A stretch of 64,000 nucleotides of DNA from Parvicella tangerina (GTDB taxonomy: Bacteria > Bacteroidota > Bacteroidia > Flavobacteriales_D > Parvicellaceae), in NCBI RefSeq assembly GCF_907165195.1, contig NZ_OU015584.1:992001-1056000 (forward strand), in the 5' to 3' direction. Shown one piece after another: positions 25,877 through 35,700 of the stretch (positions within the stretch are counted from its first letter, which is position 1; every line of letters starts with the position of its first letter). The translations under genes were made by a program, and so were the position numbers. The notes beneath the pieces are model-generated. The model saw only the letters and a program-made list of their open reading frames with translations, searched no databases and was not told the origin of the DNA.

Positions 25877-28123
25877 ATGAATTGGTTGAAACACATATTA
25901 GTCTTGATTTCAGTTCTTCCAATTTTGGTCAGTGCTCAAGTTGATTCTCTGCTGAATGAGGCAGAAAATGCCAACAGTGATACGGCAAGGTTACGAAACT
26001 TAGTCCTTGTTACAGAGTACTGTGCCATTCCAGATATCGAATACTATGCAAACCAGTGTATTCATTTGTCGGATAGTTTGATTGAACTAGGGTTGTATGA
26101 TGAAGAGAAGTTGTTGTTTTTTAAATCAACAGCTATCAATAACCTCGGGTTCATGCATCATGCGTATGCAGAGTATCAGCCAGCTATAGCGCAGTATGAA
26201 AAAAGCATTCAGATCTATACACAAATTAATGATTCTTTGGGTCTTGCAAGATCATTGAATAATATTGCGATGGTCTATAAAGATGCTGGAGACACAGAGA
26301 AAGCAATAGCGCTTTTGCAGCAGGCCAATGATATTTGTGCCCCAATGGGTGACTATGACCTCCATAACATCACCCTTACGAATTTTGGAACCATTTACAC
26401 CCAAAAAGGAGATATTAATAAAGCCATCGAATACCTGTTTAAGGCAATTAAACTTCAGGATAAGGAAAATGATGCCTACGGGTTGGCACATAGCTATAAC
26501 ACCTTGGCTTCGTTGTATCACTCACAAGAAGATTTTGAAAATGCTGAAGTCTATTTTGAAAAAGCGATTGAACAATCTAAACAGGCAAATGACTTTGATA
26601 TTTTGGCTAGCTGCTATAACAATCTTGGTTTTATACATGATCTGAAGGAAAAGGATTCTTTAGCTCTTGTTTACTACGAAAAATCACTTGACCTCAGGTT
26701 GAAAATAAATGATCGGAAAGGTGAAGCAGAATGCTACAGTAACATGGGGTCATATTTTTTGGAGCATGGTGATACATTAAAAGGGTTAGATTTAATAGAA
26801 CAATCGATTGAGATTAGAGAAGAAACAGGAGAAGCAGAAGGGTTGAGTAATTCTTATCAAAAGATTGCGGGTATTATGCTGGATAGGGGAGAGCTAAATA
26901 AGGCATTGGATTATGGGGAAAAGTCGTATGCGCTAGCTAAACAAATAGGCTATTCAGAAGACATTAGAAACAGTTCTTTGGTGTTGAGTCAAATTCAAGC
27001 TCAATTGGGTAACTTCAAAGAGGCTTACCAAATGCATGTGGCTTATCTGGCAGCGAGAGACTCTCTTTTCAATAAAGAAAATCAAAAGAACATTATTCAG
27101 GAACAAGTAGATTATGAATATGCTAAAAAGCATCTTGCTGATAGTCTGAATACGGCAAAAACACTGGAAATTGCTCAATTGGAGAAAGAGCACCAACAAA
27201 AGGAATTGGATAAAGCCAATCAAAGAAATATTGCGATGCTTATCGGTATAGTCCTTTTGGTAGTAGTCGTTATTCTTGCATTTTTTGCCTATCAGAATAA
27301 GAAAAGATCAGAGCAGACAATTTCTCAACAAAAAATCAAGGTCGAAGAGCAAAAGCAGCTTTTAGAAGAAAGTAACAAAGAGATCTTAGACTCCATCACT
27401 TACGCGCATCGCATCCAGACCGCAATACTTCCTCCTGAGGACCTATTTAAAAAGCATTTGCCCAATAGTTTTGTCTTTTACCGTCCAAAAGATATTGTGG
27501 CAGGAGACTTTTATTGGTTAGAGGAGATTGACGATACCGTCATCTTTGCCGCTGCAGATTGCACAGGACATGGTGTTCCAGGAGCCTTGGTCAGCATGAT
27601 TTGCAGTAATGCATTGACAAAAGTAGTAATGGAAGATGAAATTACGGATCCAGGGAAATTGCTGGATAGAACTAGAGACCTGGTCATTCAAACCTTTGCA
27701 AAAAGCAATGAAGATGTAAAGGATGGCATGGATATTTCGCTATGCAGGTTGAAAGGGAGAAGCTTATGGTGGGCTGGGGCTAATAACCCGCTATGGATCA
27801 TTAAAAATCAAACGAACGAGATTGTAGAGATAAAAGGTAATAAACAGCCCGTGGGACTGTATTCGGATCCTAAACCTTTCGAGACCCATTATCTTTCGCT
27901 GGAAAGAGGAGATACGGTTTATTTATTTTCTGATGGTTATCATGATCAATTTGGCGGAGAAAAGGGTAAGAAGCTTAAAACAGGAAGTTTCAAAAAATTA
28001 CTACTGCAAAATAACCATCTCGAGATGCCTGAGATCATAGAACGTCTGGATTTCTTTTTCAATGATTGGCGAGGAGACTTTGAACAGGTGGATGATGTCT
28101 GTGTGATAGGGATTCGAGTTTAA
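25877..28123 (+). CDS. TPR sensor with SpoIIE/PP2C phosphatase domain, tandem copy
   Basis: A 748-aa paralogue of the preceding gene. ATG at 25877 chosen, 1 nt after the upstream TAA, because a signal peptide follows directly (MNWLKHILVLISVLPILVSAQ). Six or more TPRs (AIAQYEKSIQIYTQINDSLGLARSLNNIAMVYKDAGD and similar), a membrane helix near 456-475, a coiled coil, then the phosphatase domain with KDIVAGDFYW, AADCTGHGVPGALVS and FSDGYHDQFGGEKG. Phosphatase domains are far more alike than the TPR parts, so the two sensors probably respond to different signals and act on the same output. This is inference. Confidence 0.88.
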   Translation: MNWLKHILVLISVLPILVSAQVDSLLNEAENANSDTARLRNLVLVTEYCAIPDIEYYANQCIHLSDSLIELGLYDEEKLLFFKSTAINNLGFMHHAYAEYQPAIAQYEKSIQIYTQINDSLGLARSLNNIAMVYKDAGDTEKAIALLQQANDICAPMGDYDLHNITLTNFGTIYTQKGDINKAIEYLFKAIKLQDKENDAYGLAHSYNTLASLYHSQEDFENAEVYFEKAIEQSKQANDFDILASCYNNLGFIHDLKEKDSLALVYYEKSLDLRLKINDRKGEAECYSNMGSYFLEHGDTLKGLDLIEQSIEIREETGEAEGLSNSYQKIAGIMLDRGELNKALDYGEKSYALAKQIGYSEDIRNSSLVLSQIQAQLGNFKEAYQMHVAYLAARDSLFNKENQKNIIQEQVDYEYAKKHLADSLNTAKTLEIAQLEKEHQQKELDKANQRNIAMLIGIVLLVVVVILAFFAYQNKKRSEQTISQQKIKVEEQKQLLEESNKEILDSITYAHRIQTAILPPEDLFKKHLPNSFVFYRPKDIVAGDFYWLEEIDDTVIFAAADCTGHGVPGALVSMICSNALTKVVMEDEITDPGKLLDRTRDLVIQTFAKSNEDVKDGMDISLCRLKGRSLWWAGANNPLWIIKNQTNEIVEIKGNKQPVGLYSDPKPFETHYLSLERGDTVYLFSDGYHDQFGGEKGKKLKTGSFKKLLLQNNHLEMPEIIERLDFFFNDWRGDFEQVDDVCVIGIRV

Positions 28124-29022
28124 TCAATAACCAGATCATTAATTATATTCTCAACCGAGTCATTAGGCGTATACCATTTTGTGGAATCATCTCTTTTAAA
28201 CCATGTTAATTGTCGTTTCGCAAAATTCCGTGTGTTTTTTTTGATGAGTTCAACGGCTTCGTCTAATGAAATATCACCGTCTAAGAACTTGAATAATTCT
28301 TTATAACCGACAGTATTCAGCGAGTTTAAATGGTTGAACTCATGGACTGTCTTGACCTCTTCCAGTAAGCCTTTCTCCATCATGAGATCAACCCGTTGGT
28401 TAATGTTGTTATATACAATTTCTCGATCAGTATTCAGACCTATTTTGTGAATTTGAAAAGGTCTTTTCTTTTGCTTGCCTTTTCTGAATGAAGAATAGGG
28501 TTTCCCCGAAACACGACAAACTTCAAGGGCCCTGATCAGCCGCTGTGGATTCTGAATATTCATCTTTTCGAAATGCAAGGGGTCTTTTTCTTTGAGTTCT
28601 AGCTGAAGAGCCGCTATCCCTTTATCGTCAAGTTCCTGAACGAGTTGCTCTCTGATTTTCTTATCCTTTGGTATGTCATCAATCCCTTTACACACAGCAT
28701 CCACATAAAGTCCTGAACCACCAACAAGTATGGCAACAGGATTTTTGCTGAAAACAACTTCCAACGTTGAAATGGCATCTGCTTCAAATTTTCCAACATT
28801 GTACTCATCGTGAATACTTAAACTATCAATAAAATAATGGGGAACACCATCCATTTCTTCAGGTGTTGGTTTTGCCGTTCCGATAGCGATTTCTTTGAAA
28901 AATTGCCTACTGTCAGCACTTAGGATCGGACAGTTGAAGTGCTTAGCAAGTTTGATTGATAAGCTTGTCTTTCCTATGGCCGTAGGGCCAACGATTACAA
29001 TAAGGTGAGTATTCTTTGCCAT
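28120..29022 (-). CDS. miaA: tRNA dimethylallyltransferase
   Basis: A 300-aa enzyme adding dimethylallyl to A37 of tRNAs reading UNN codons. P-loop IVGPTAIGKTSLS, SADSRQFFKEIAIGTAKP, LVGGSGLYVDAVCKG, and C-terminal KKNTRNFAKRQLTWFKRD match MiaA throughout. I use the ATG at 29022 because it fits the usual N-terminus; another ATG four codons earlier is possible. It overlaps the phosphatase gene by 4 bp at the convergent ends. Confidence 0.95.
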   Translation of the reverse strand: MAKNTHLIVIVGPTAIGKTSLSIKLAKHFNCPILSADSRQFFKEIAIGTAKPTPEEMDGVPHYFIDSLSIHDEYNVGKFEADAISTLEVVFSKNPVAILVGGSGLYVDAVCKGIDDIPKDKKIREQLVQELDDKGIAALQLELKEKDPLHFEKMNIQNPQRLIRALEVCRVSGKPYSSFRKGKQKKRPFQIHKIGLNTDREIVYNNINQRVDLMMEKGLLEEVKTVHEFNHLNSLNTVGYKELFKFLDGDISLDEAVELIKKNTRNFAKRQLTWFKRDDSTKWYTPNDSVENIINDLVID

Positions 29023-29044
29023 GACTTGAACCATGGCAAAGGTA

Positions 29045-32000
29045 TTATTTAATTACTTTCACTGTATGACTGACACCTTTATCTTCTATGATCATAATGT
29101 AAGTACCAGCTGGAAGATCATAATGAGAAACAATCGTTCTGTTCTCAGAAGTGTTTTCAACTTGAGTAGTCTTAACAACCTGTCCCAAGTTATTAAACAC
29201 GTTCACTGTGTAGAAATCTGATGAAGTTTTGTAAAGGATGTTCCAGTCATTATAATCATTCAAAACACTTACGTTCTCCTCAGAAAACTCAACCACTCTA
29301 GTAGGAGACAACTTATAGCTTCCATCAAAATCAACCGTTCTTAAACGGTAATATGATTTTCCGTTCAGAGGATAATAATCTACCGAAGTGTATTCTAACG
29401 TTGTTGTAGAATTTCCAGCTGCATCTTCAGCAAGAAGATCATGGAAATTGATTCCGTCCTTACTTCTTTCGATCACGAAGTGAGAAACGTTGATCTCAGA
29501 TTCTGTTACCCACATCAAGTCAACCTTATCAATATTCTTTTTCGCTTCAAATACTATTAATTCAGATGGTAGAGGAGAGTTGATGTTTGAAAGTGTCCAC
29601 GGAGAAAACGTGGTTATGCCTGGAACTGTTACCGTATATCCCCCTGTGATAATACCTGTAGTTTGTCCAGGATAAATAGTTTCATCCCATTCATTTGTTC
29701 CCGTATCATAGCGTTGAGCGATCATAGAAACATAGTCATTATAAGGAGCTATTGGCAGTTCGGATATCGAATAGCCAAATGTCAATGTAGCCGTGGGACT
29801 TCCCGAAGGGTCAATTTGCCAAAAGCGATCAGCCGTTGCATCTCTGTTGTCGGGAGCTAGACCTGTTGTGCTGGCTAAGTTAGTTACGTTGACTGGTAAG
29901 CTGGGCCAGGGCTGATTATTAGCGGGAGTCCCATACGTAGATACAGATACAGTGCCCGCATTTCCTGCAGTTACATTGAAAGTAAATGGAATATAAGTTC
30001 CACCCACACCATCAGCAAAAGGATAAATATGGTCTCCACCAATTGCATTGATCACCCAATTGATCTTACCGTTGTTAGCACCCGTTCCAGAACCAGATTC
30101 ATCAACAATAGATCCAGAAGTTCTTGTAATTGCTCCGGTGCCTGTGTTGTTTAATGTTAACTCATTACCGTTCAATTGAATTTGGTCGTCTGAAAGCGCT
30201 AAAATTCCAGCTGACTCAATGTTGACATTGTCGTTCAGTATTAACGTTCCTCCAGATTTACTTAATGTGATATTATTAAACGCTTCTGCTGCTTGACCAG
30301 TATTTATGTGTTGGTCAGCTCCACCATCAAATATTACCGTTGAACTAATATGATCCAACGATTGTGTAGTATTACTATTTGTGTAATCACCTGCAAGATT
30401 CAAAGTTCCGTTAGGGTTAAGATCTAGTCTTCCATTAGCATTGATGGTCATGTTCCCATTTACATCTAAGGTAGCGGAAGCACTGTTGTTAATTAACCTT
30501 GCATTTGAACCACTTGAGCCATCTATGGTTACGTTACCAACAGTTAAAGAACCAGAGCCTGTAGTCTCAACTATTAGCGTTCCTGTACCTCCTGTTTTGT
30601 TGATCGTCAATCCATTCGTTAGGGTAAGATCTCCATTGGAAACAATCGTAAGTAGGTTATTAGTTGCATTATTCGTACTGATCGTCACGCTATTTGCTAC
30701 AGCTGAACCACATCCAGTTCCAACTTCACAGTTGTTGCTAGCGGTTTGGTTGATTGTTACGTCAGTCGCAGCTGTTGGAACATAACCATCATCCCAGTTA
30801 AAACAATCACACCAATCTGTGTCGGTATTACCTGTCCAAAGACCATGAGTACCACCACTACCATACACGTCCAGTTGCACTGCGTCAGAAGCAGCATAGC
30901 ACGTGGCCGTATTTTCTCTAATTTGACAGTAGTATTGATAGTCATCATACCCATCTGACGGAGAAATTGTTAAAGTGGCTGATGTAGCCCCAGAATAATC
31001 ACCACCATTTGTAACAGCGGTCCAACCTGCATCGCCAGGTGCTGCATAATACCACTGATAAGCTAAAGCGTTTCCGCCTACAAAACCTTCTGAACCAGCT
31101 ACACTTAATTGAACATCATTTCCTGCACATGTAGTCGAAGTTGAGGGGTTGGTCGTAACCGATGGTGCTGTTGGAGTTCCAGCGGGATTATATGATCCCA
31201 GGTCTGAACAGCTTTCAGTACTTTGATCCCAGTCTCCTGTTTCATCCCAGCCTGTATAAGGGGGAGTATTGTTAGGTGATGTTTTTCTTCTATAAACGTA
31301 GCCAGCCCCACCAGTAAAAGACGTTCCTGGAGTTCCCCATTTATCAATAGCTGCCCCTCCACTGGTCTCTAGCCAAATACCATCGTCTGTATTAATTCCT
31401 GTGCCTGCAACTAATTGATCCAAGACACCAGAGCATAGCGAACTACTGTTTCCTATTACGTAAGTATCACCATCAGCTAAAGTTCCAGATAGCGCATAAT
31501 ATTGATCGAAAGAACCATTGTTGTTTTGATGAATCTGATAATTAGCTAAGTTGACAGAGGCACTGGTTCCATTATAAATTTCGTAATAATAGGTGTCTCC
31601 TGAACCAGCGTCATATACCTCAGAAATGAATAGGTCAGAATAGGTAGGAGTACTATTTTCGCAGGAAGTCAGATCAGTATCTATTATTGTAAATGAGGAA
31701 TAGGATGCATCACAAGGTTGAGAATCGGTAACGACTATGTCGCCCGTTGCTGCACCAACGGGAACAATAGCCTCAATCTCTGTTGATGAAACTACCACGA
31801 ATGTTGCTGAAGTTCCATCGAATGTAACATCAGTGGCTCCTGTAAACCCTCCACCTGATGCGGTTATCGTAACCACAGTTCCTTCAGGACCATTGGTAGG
31901 AGATATACCAGTAATTGTGGGGGGCGTACACGATGGTGCGCAAGTATTTGTATGACCAGCGTTTGCAGATCCAGTCGTATAACTGGTTACGATCCATTCT

Positions 32001-32521
32001 GAATTTGTAGCGTTAGTGCCAGCTGAGGAGGTCCAGTTGGTATTGGGATCACAAATGGTAGACTTTCTAGTAAGTCGGTGATCTTTTGTTGCATTTGACG
32101 TTCCTGCTACGTTCCATCCTGTTCCAGGATCTGCACCGTCAGTTCCAACTGCGTCAATGAGTACACCGAATTTTGCTAAACCAACAGCATCATCACCATT
32201 CCAGGAAGCCGTTCCGCTGTAAAGGTCGGCTCCTGGGACATCGCCTGAGTTATTTGCAATTACATAGGTGCTACCGTCATTTAATGTTCCAGAAAGTGCT
32301 ATCGTTGCTTCTGGCCAACTACCACCATTACTAATTCTCCAAATGTCGTAATTCCCAAGGTTAACAGGAGCTCCTGTACCATTATAGATCTCAATATATT
32401 TCGAGTTACCCGAACTACCTTCTCCATATTCAGAGATAATAAGGTCAGAAGTTTGAGCATTTATTTTATAAAACGAAAGCGATAATATTAAGGCTGCAAG
32501 GGTTAGTAAAAAGTTTTTCAT
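29045..32521 (-). CDS. Large T9SS-exported protein with lamin-tail and IPT domains
   Basis: The ATG at 32521 is chosen because the signal peptide starts there (MKNFLLTLAALILSLSFYKINAQ); the frame is open further upstream. About 1158 aa. Two lamin-tail-like domains (LIISEYGEGSSGNSKYIEIYNG and LFISEVYDAGSGDTYYYEIYNG), one IPT/TIG domain (ITGISPTNGPEGTVVTITASG), Ig-like and Thr/Asn-rich beta-helix-like repeats near 610-800, and a type A sorting domain at the C-terminus ending YDLPAGTYIMIIEDKG and VKVIK. Cell-surface or secreted adhesin-like role is inferred. It shares its leader element with the next large gene. Confidence 0.88.
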   Translation of the reverse strand: MKNFLLTLAALILSLSFYKINAQTSDLIISEYGEGSSGNSKYIEIYNGTGAPVNLGNYDIWRISNGGSWPEATIALSGTLNDGSTYVIANNSGDVPGADLYSGTASWNGDDAVGLAKFGVLIDAVGTDGADPGTGWNVAGTSNATKDHRLTRKSTICDPNTNWTSSAGTNATNSEWIVTSYTTGSANAGHTNTCAPSCTPPTITGISPTNGPEGTVVTITASGGGFTGATDVTFDGTSATFVVVSSTEIEAIVPVGAATGDIVVTDSQPCDASYSSFTIIDTDLTSCENSTPTYSDLFISEVYDAGSGDTYYYEIYNGTSASVNLANYQIHQNNNGSFDQYYALSGTLADGDTYVIGNSSSLCSGVLDQLVAGTGINTDDGIWLETSGGAAIDKWGTPGTSFTGGAGYVYRRKTSPNNTPPYTGWDETGDWDQSTESCSDLGSYNPAGTPTAPSVTTNPSTSTTCAGNDVQLSVAGSEGFVGGNALAYQWYYAAPGDAGWTAVTNGGDYSGATSATLTISPSDGYDDYQYYCQIRENTATCYAASDAVQLDVYGSGGTHGLWTGNTDTDWCDCFNWDDGYVPTAATDVTINQTASNNCEVGTGCGSAVANSVTISTNNATNNLLTIVSNGDLTLTNGLTINKTGGTGTLIVETTGSGSLTVGNVTIDGSSGSNARLINNSASATLDVNGNMTINANGRLDLNPNGTLNLAGDYTNSNTTQSLDHISSTVIFDGGADQHINTGQAAEAFNNITLSKSGGTLILNDNVNIESAGILALSDDQIQLNGNELTLNNTGTGAITRTSGSIVDESGSGTGANNGKINWVINAIGGDHIYPFADGVGGTYIPFTFNVTAGNAGTVSVSTYGTPANNQPWPSLPVNVTNLASTTGLAPDNRDATADRFWQIDPSGSPTATLTFGYSISELPIAPYNDYVSMIAQRYDTGTNEWDETIYPGQTTGIITGGYTVTVPGITTFSPWTLSNINSPLPSELIVFEAKKNIDKVDLMWVTESEINVSHFVIERSKDGINFHDLLAEDAAGNSTTTLEYTSVDYYPLNGKSYYRLRTVDFDGSYKLSPTRVVEFSEENVSVLNDYNDWNILYKTSSDFYTVNVFNNLGQVVKTTQVENTSENRTIVSHYDLPAGTYIMIIEDKGVSHTVKVIK

Positions 32522-32552
32522 TGGTTCATAATCATGCAGTTTGGCTTGTATC

Positions 32553-32580
32553 ATGGTTTCGGGCACGTTTGCCTTCAAGG
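32553..32580 (-). promoter_or_regulatory. Shared 28-bp leader element, copy A
   Basis: On the minus strand this includes CCTTGA, then GGCAAACGTGCC, then GAAACCAT. It is 26/28 identical to 37738-37765 and lies in the 5' leader 31 nt before the start codon. GGCA-AACG-TGCC can form a 4-bp hairpin. Its role is unknown. Confidence 0.6.
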
Positions 32581-32600
32581 AGTTCATGATTTAAGCTAAA

Positions 32601-32608
32601 CAAAACTA
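32601..32608 (-). promoter_or_regulatory. Promoter -7 box of the 3.5-kb T9SS gene
   Basis: Minus strand TAGTTTTG, identical to the box of the other large T9SS gene at 37770-37777. A weak TTA lies 23 bp upstream. Confidence 0.5.
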
Positions 32609-32664
32609 CTTATGAACACATAGTTTTTGGTTAAGTGAGTTTTAAGCGTGTTTTAAAGGATGTT

Positions 32665-32704
32665 AAGAAAAAATAAACCTGTAAGTAGTGAATTACAGGT
32701 TTAT
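32665..32704 (-). terminator. Intrinsic terminator after the 5-kb T9SS gene
   Basis: A perfect 12-bp stem, 32673-32684 with 32693-32704 (core TAAACCTGTAA), 8-nt loop; on the minus strand it runs into a TTTTTTC tract. Confidence 0.8.
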
Positions 32705-32725
32705 CTTCTTTAATGTTTTGCCACT

Positions 32726-35700
32726 TTAGTGTACGATCTTCTTCACGACAGAATTATTATTGGTAACCAGACGAATAATGTACTGTTGCTCGGTTGGAAG
32801 GTCCAAGGTAATCAACCCATCACGGTCTGAAACCTGAAGCTGCTTCACTAACTTACCTTCTATGGTATAGATCTCAAAAAATGATCCGTAGGTCAAGTTA
32901 GAAAACCTAATTTCCAAGGTGTTTTCAATGGAAACTGGTGTGAAGTCTTCATAACTAGAAAATTCAACCAATTTTACTTCAGATTTATCGAAGGAACCAT
33001 CAAAATCATATTGGTAAATTCTGTAATAATTATCACCAATTTGTGGGTTCATATCTGTAAAGGTATACTTATTTAATACAGAGGAATTACCTTGACCTTT
33101 AACTTCTCCAATAGGCTTATAGCTCTCTCCATTGACAGATCGCATCACCACAAACTTGTCGTTATTAATTTCACTGGCAGTTTCCCAAACAAGGTCGACC
33201 GCAAAATCTTTCCTTACAGCTTCAAAGTAAAGGAGCTCAACTGGAAGTGTAACATCGCGGACAGAACAACCATCATTACCATAGTTGTAAGCGGGTGCTG
33301 CGCAGTACTCAAATTCTGCATAGTCACCGTCTGCACCAGACAGAGAGTTTGGCAAATATTCATATTCGGTTGTTGTAGTTAAACCATTTACATCGGTTAT
33401 TTCAGTAGAGAAATATCTGGACCCTGCACCTGAGTTCGCAAAGTTTCCACCACTTCCCCAACTAGCATCTGTTGAAAAGAGTAAATAAATGGGACCATTT
33501 CCACATAGACTTGTGAAGTCATAGGCACTGGCACATACATTATTTGACATTAATAGCACTGTAGAATGAGCAGGTATTGTTCCCACGGTTACAGCATCTT
33601 GGAATAGTGAGCAGCCAGCAGCTGCGTTAAAGGAAGCTGTTAAAGCTCCGTCTGCAGTAAAGGCATCAGTAAAAGTTGTTGAAGCAGGATAAGAAGTGCC
33701 GTAACTTACATTTACATTCGCAGCGTTGGATACATCTATTGCAACATTTCCAATCTCCAGAGCAAAGAATTCATTGTAGCCCTCAGCACCACAAATAGCA
33801 TCGCAGCTATTAACCATTGCTGTAATCATTTCTGGGTCATTTTCACTTCTTGCTCTGAACTGTGCAGCATCACTTGCTGTACTACATGAACCGTCTTCGG
33901 TGCAGACACAATAGAATTGGTATCCATTATAGGTTTCTATATCTGATGCATTTCCAGTAATCGAAAGGTTGGCTGATGTTTCTCCAGAAACTGTAGCTAG
34001 AGGAAAAGCTCCAGCTGTAACAGTGCTCCAACCCGCTGCAGATCCATCATTGTAATACCATTGGTAGGTCAATGCCCCTCCACCAGAGCCAGCAGCAGCT
34101 GTGATATCCTTGAGAATACTACAAGCATGTGAGTCATTTGGTTCAGAAGTAATACTTGGGTGAGTGTCGTAAACTACACCAAAACTTCCCAGATCTGCAC
34201 AGGTTTCCACGTTATTTATTGTCCAGTCAGCGGCATTCCATGTTGTGGTAGGGCCAGAAGCTGCAACATCTCTTGTGATAGAGTATCCTGTATTCCCTGG
34301 GCACTCAACCCAATCCACATCTGTCCCGTTGTGAACCAACATTATTCCGTCATTTTCATTAATCCCTGCTCCTGCTTCAGTGAAATCCCATGTTTCGGTA
34401 CATGTGTTGGCTGAGGTACCAATATTCAATAGAAATACCCCACCAGCTGGAATTACTCCAGAAAGAGAAATAGTTCTGGTTGGAGAGGCATCACCTGCAG
34501 TTGCATATCTCTCAATCGTGTAATTCTCAGCTCCTAAATCAATTGCACTACCAGTTGGGTTGAATAATTCGATGTACCAAACATTTGCAGCATCTGAATC
34601 GTAAACTTCAGAAATAATAAGGTCAGAGAAAGAAGTACTTCCACCACATAAACCAGCTGTTGAAATCAACGTGAAATTGCTGGCCGTACTAACTGTACAT
34701 CCTCCTTCATCAATATCGATCGTATTGTCAGTAGCCCCTGCAGGAATTTCAACGATGATAGAAGTTGAGCTGACAAACTGAACGGTTGCAGCGATTCCTC
34801 CTATATCAGCCGTTGTACTGGTTGTGAACCCTGTTCCTGTGATGGTAACAGCGGTTCCTTCTGGTCCTGAAGTAGGGGCAAAACTGCTCACCGAATGTGT
34901 TGGAGTACAGGATTCTACGATAGTAATAGACCATCCATTCAAAACTCCAGTATCAGCACCAGCATCATCACACACCCTGATAATCCATGTTCCAGTTGGT
35001 GTCTCGCCATTAAATGTAGCTAAGGTTCCTCCTGTCGTTTGCAAAATTTCGTCCACTGCTCCATCTAATGTGTGATCAGTTGTGTACGTTGTGTTAGCTG
35101 ATCCATCATCAAAAGTGGCTTCAAGGTTAGCCGCCCCAGCACCTTGACCATCGAAAATAGTTACTATAGTTCCTGTTGGAGATTCTACTTCAATTTGTAG
35201 GTCACCTCTGTAGGTGTGTTCTATAAAAACATCCACATCAATATCTGCAATGGGGTTCGTTCCTGAATAATTAAAGGTCATCTCAACATTGTCATTCAAA
35301 GCACACCCATCGTCAGGGATCGCTGCCGTAGGAACTACACTACAAACGACATCTTGTAAACTCCAGTCAGTTCCATTTCTGGTCCAAACTTTAAAACAAT
35401 ACGAAACTCCGTTGGTAAGTCCTGTTACGTTTACAGAAGTTCCTACTCCTTTGTATACAACATATTCATTATTAGAACCAGAACAATCTACGCAAGTTCC
35501 GCTTCCATAAGTTGGATTAGCTGTATACCCAGAACCATTCCCGCTAGGTGTAAAACCAATTGTGCCATCCTCAGCAACGATTAATACTTCATCAAAACAA
35601 TATGCAGGGTTCGTCCAAGTAATTGAAGCAGATTGGTTTCCTGCAGTCACTGCAAAGCCAGATACGTTGTCTGGAGGTGATGGACATGGCGTTGTTTGAT

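Noticed and set aside
32553-32580. The leader element as a known riboswitch (mini-ykkC, c-di-GMP).
   Set aside because: It is too short and has only one 4-bp hairpin; the conserved cores of those classes are not present.
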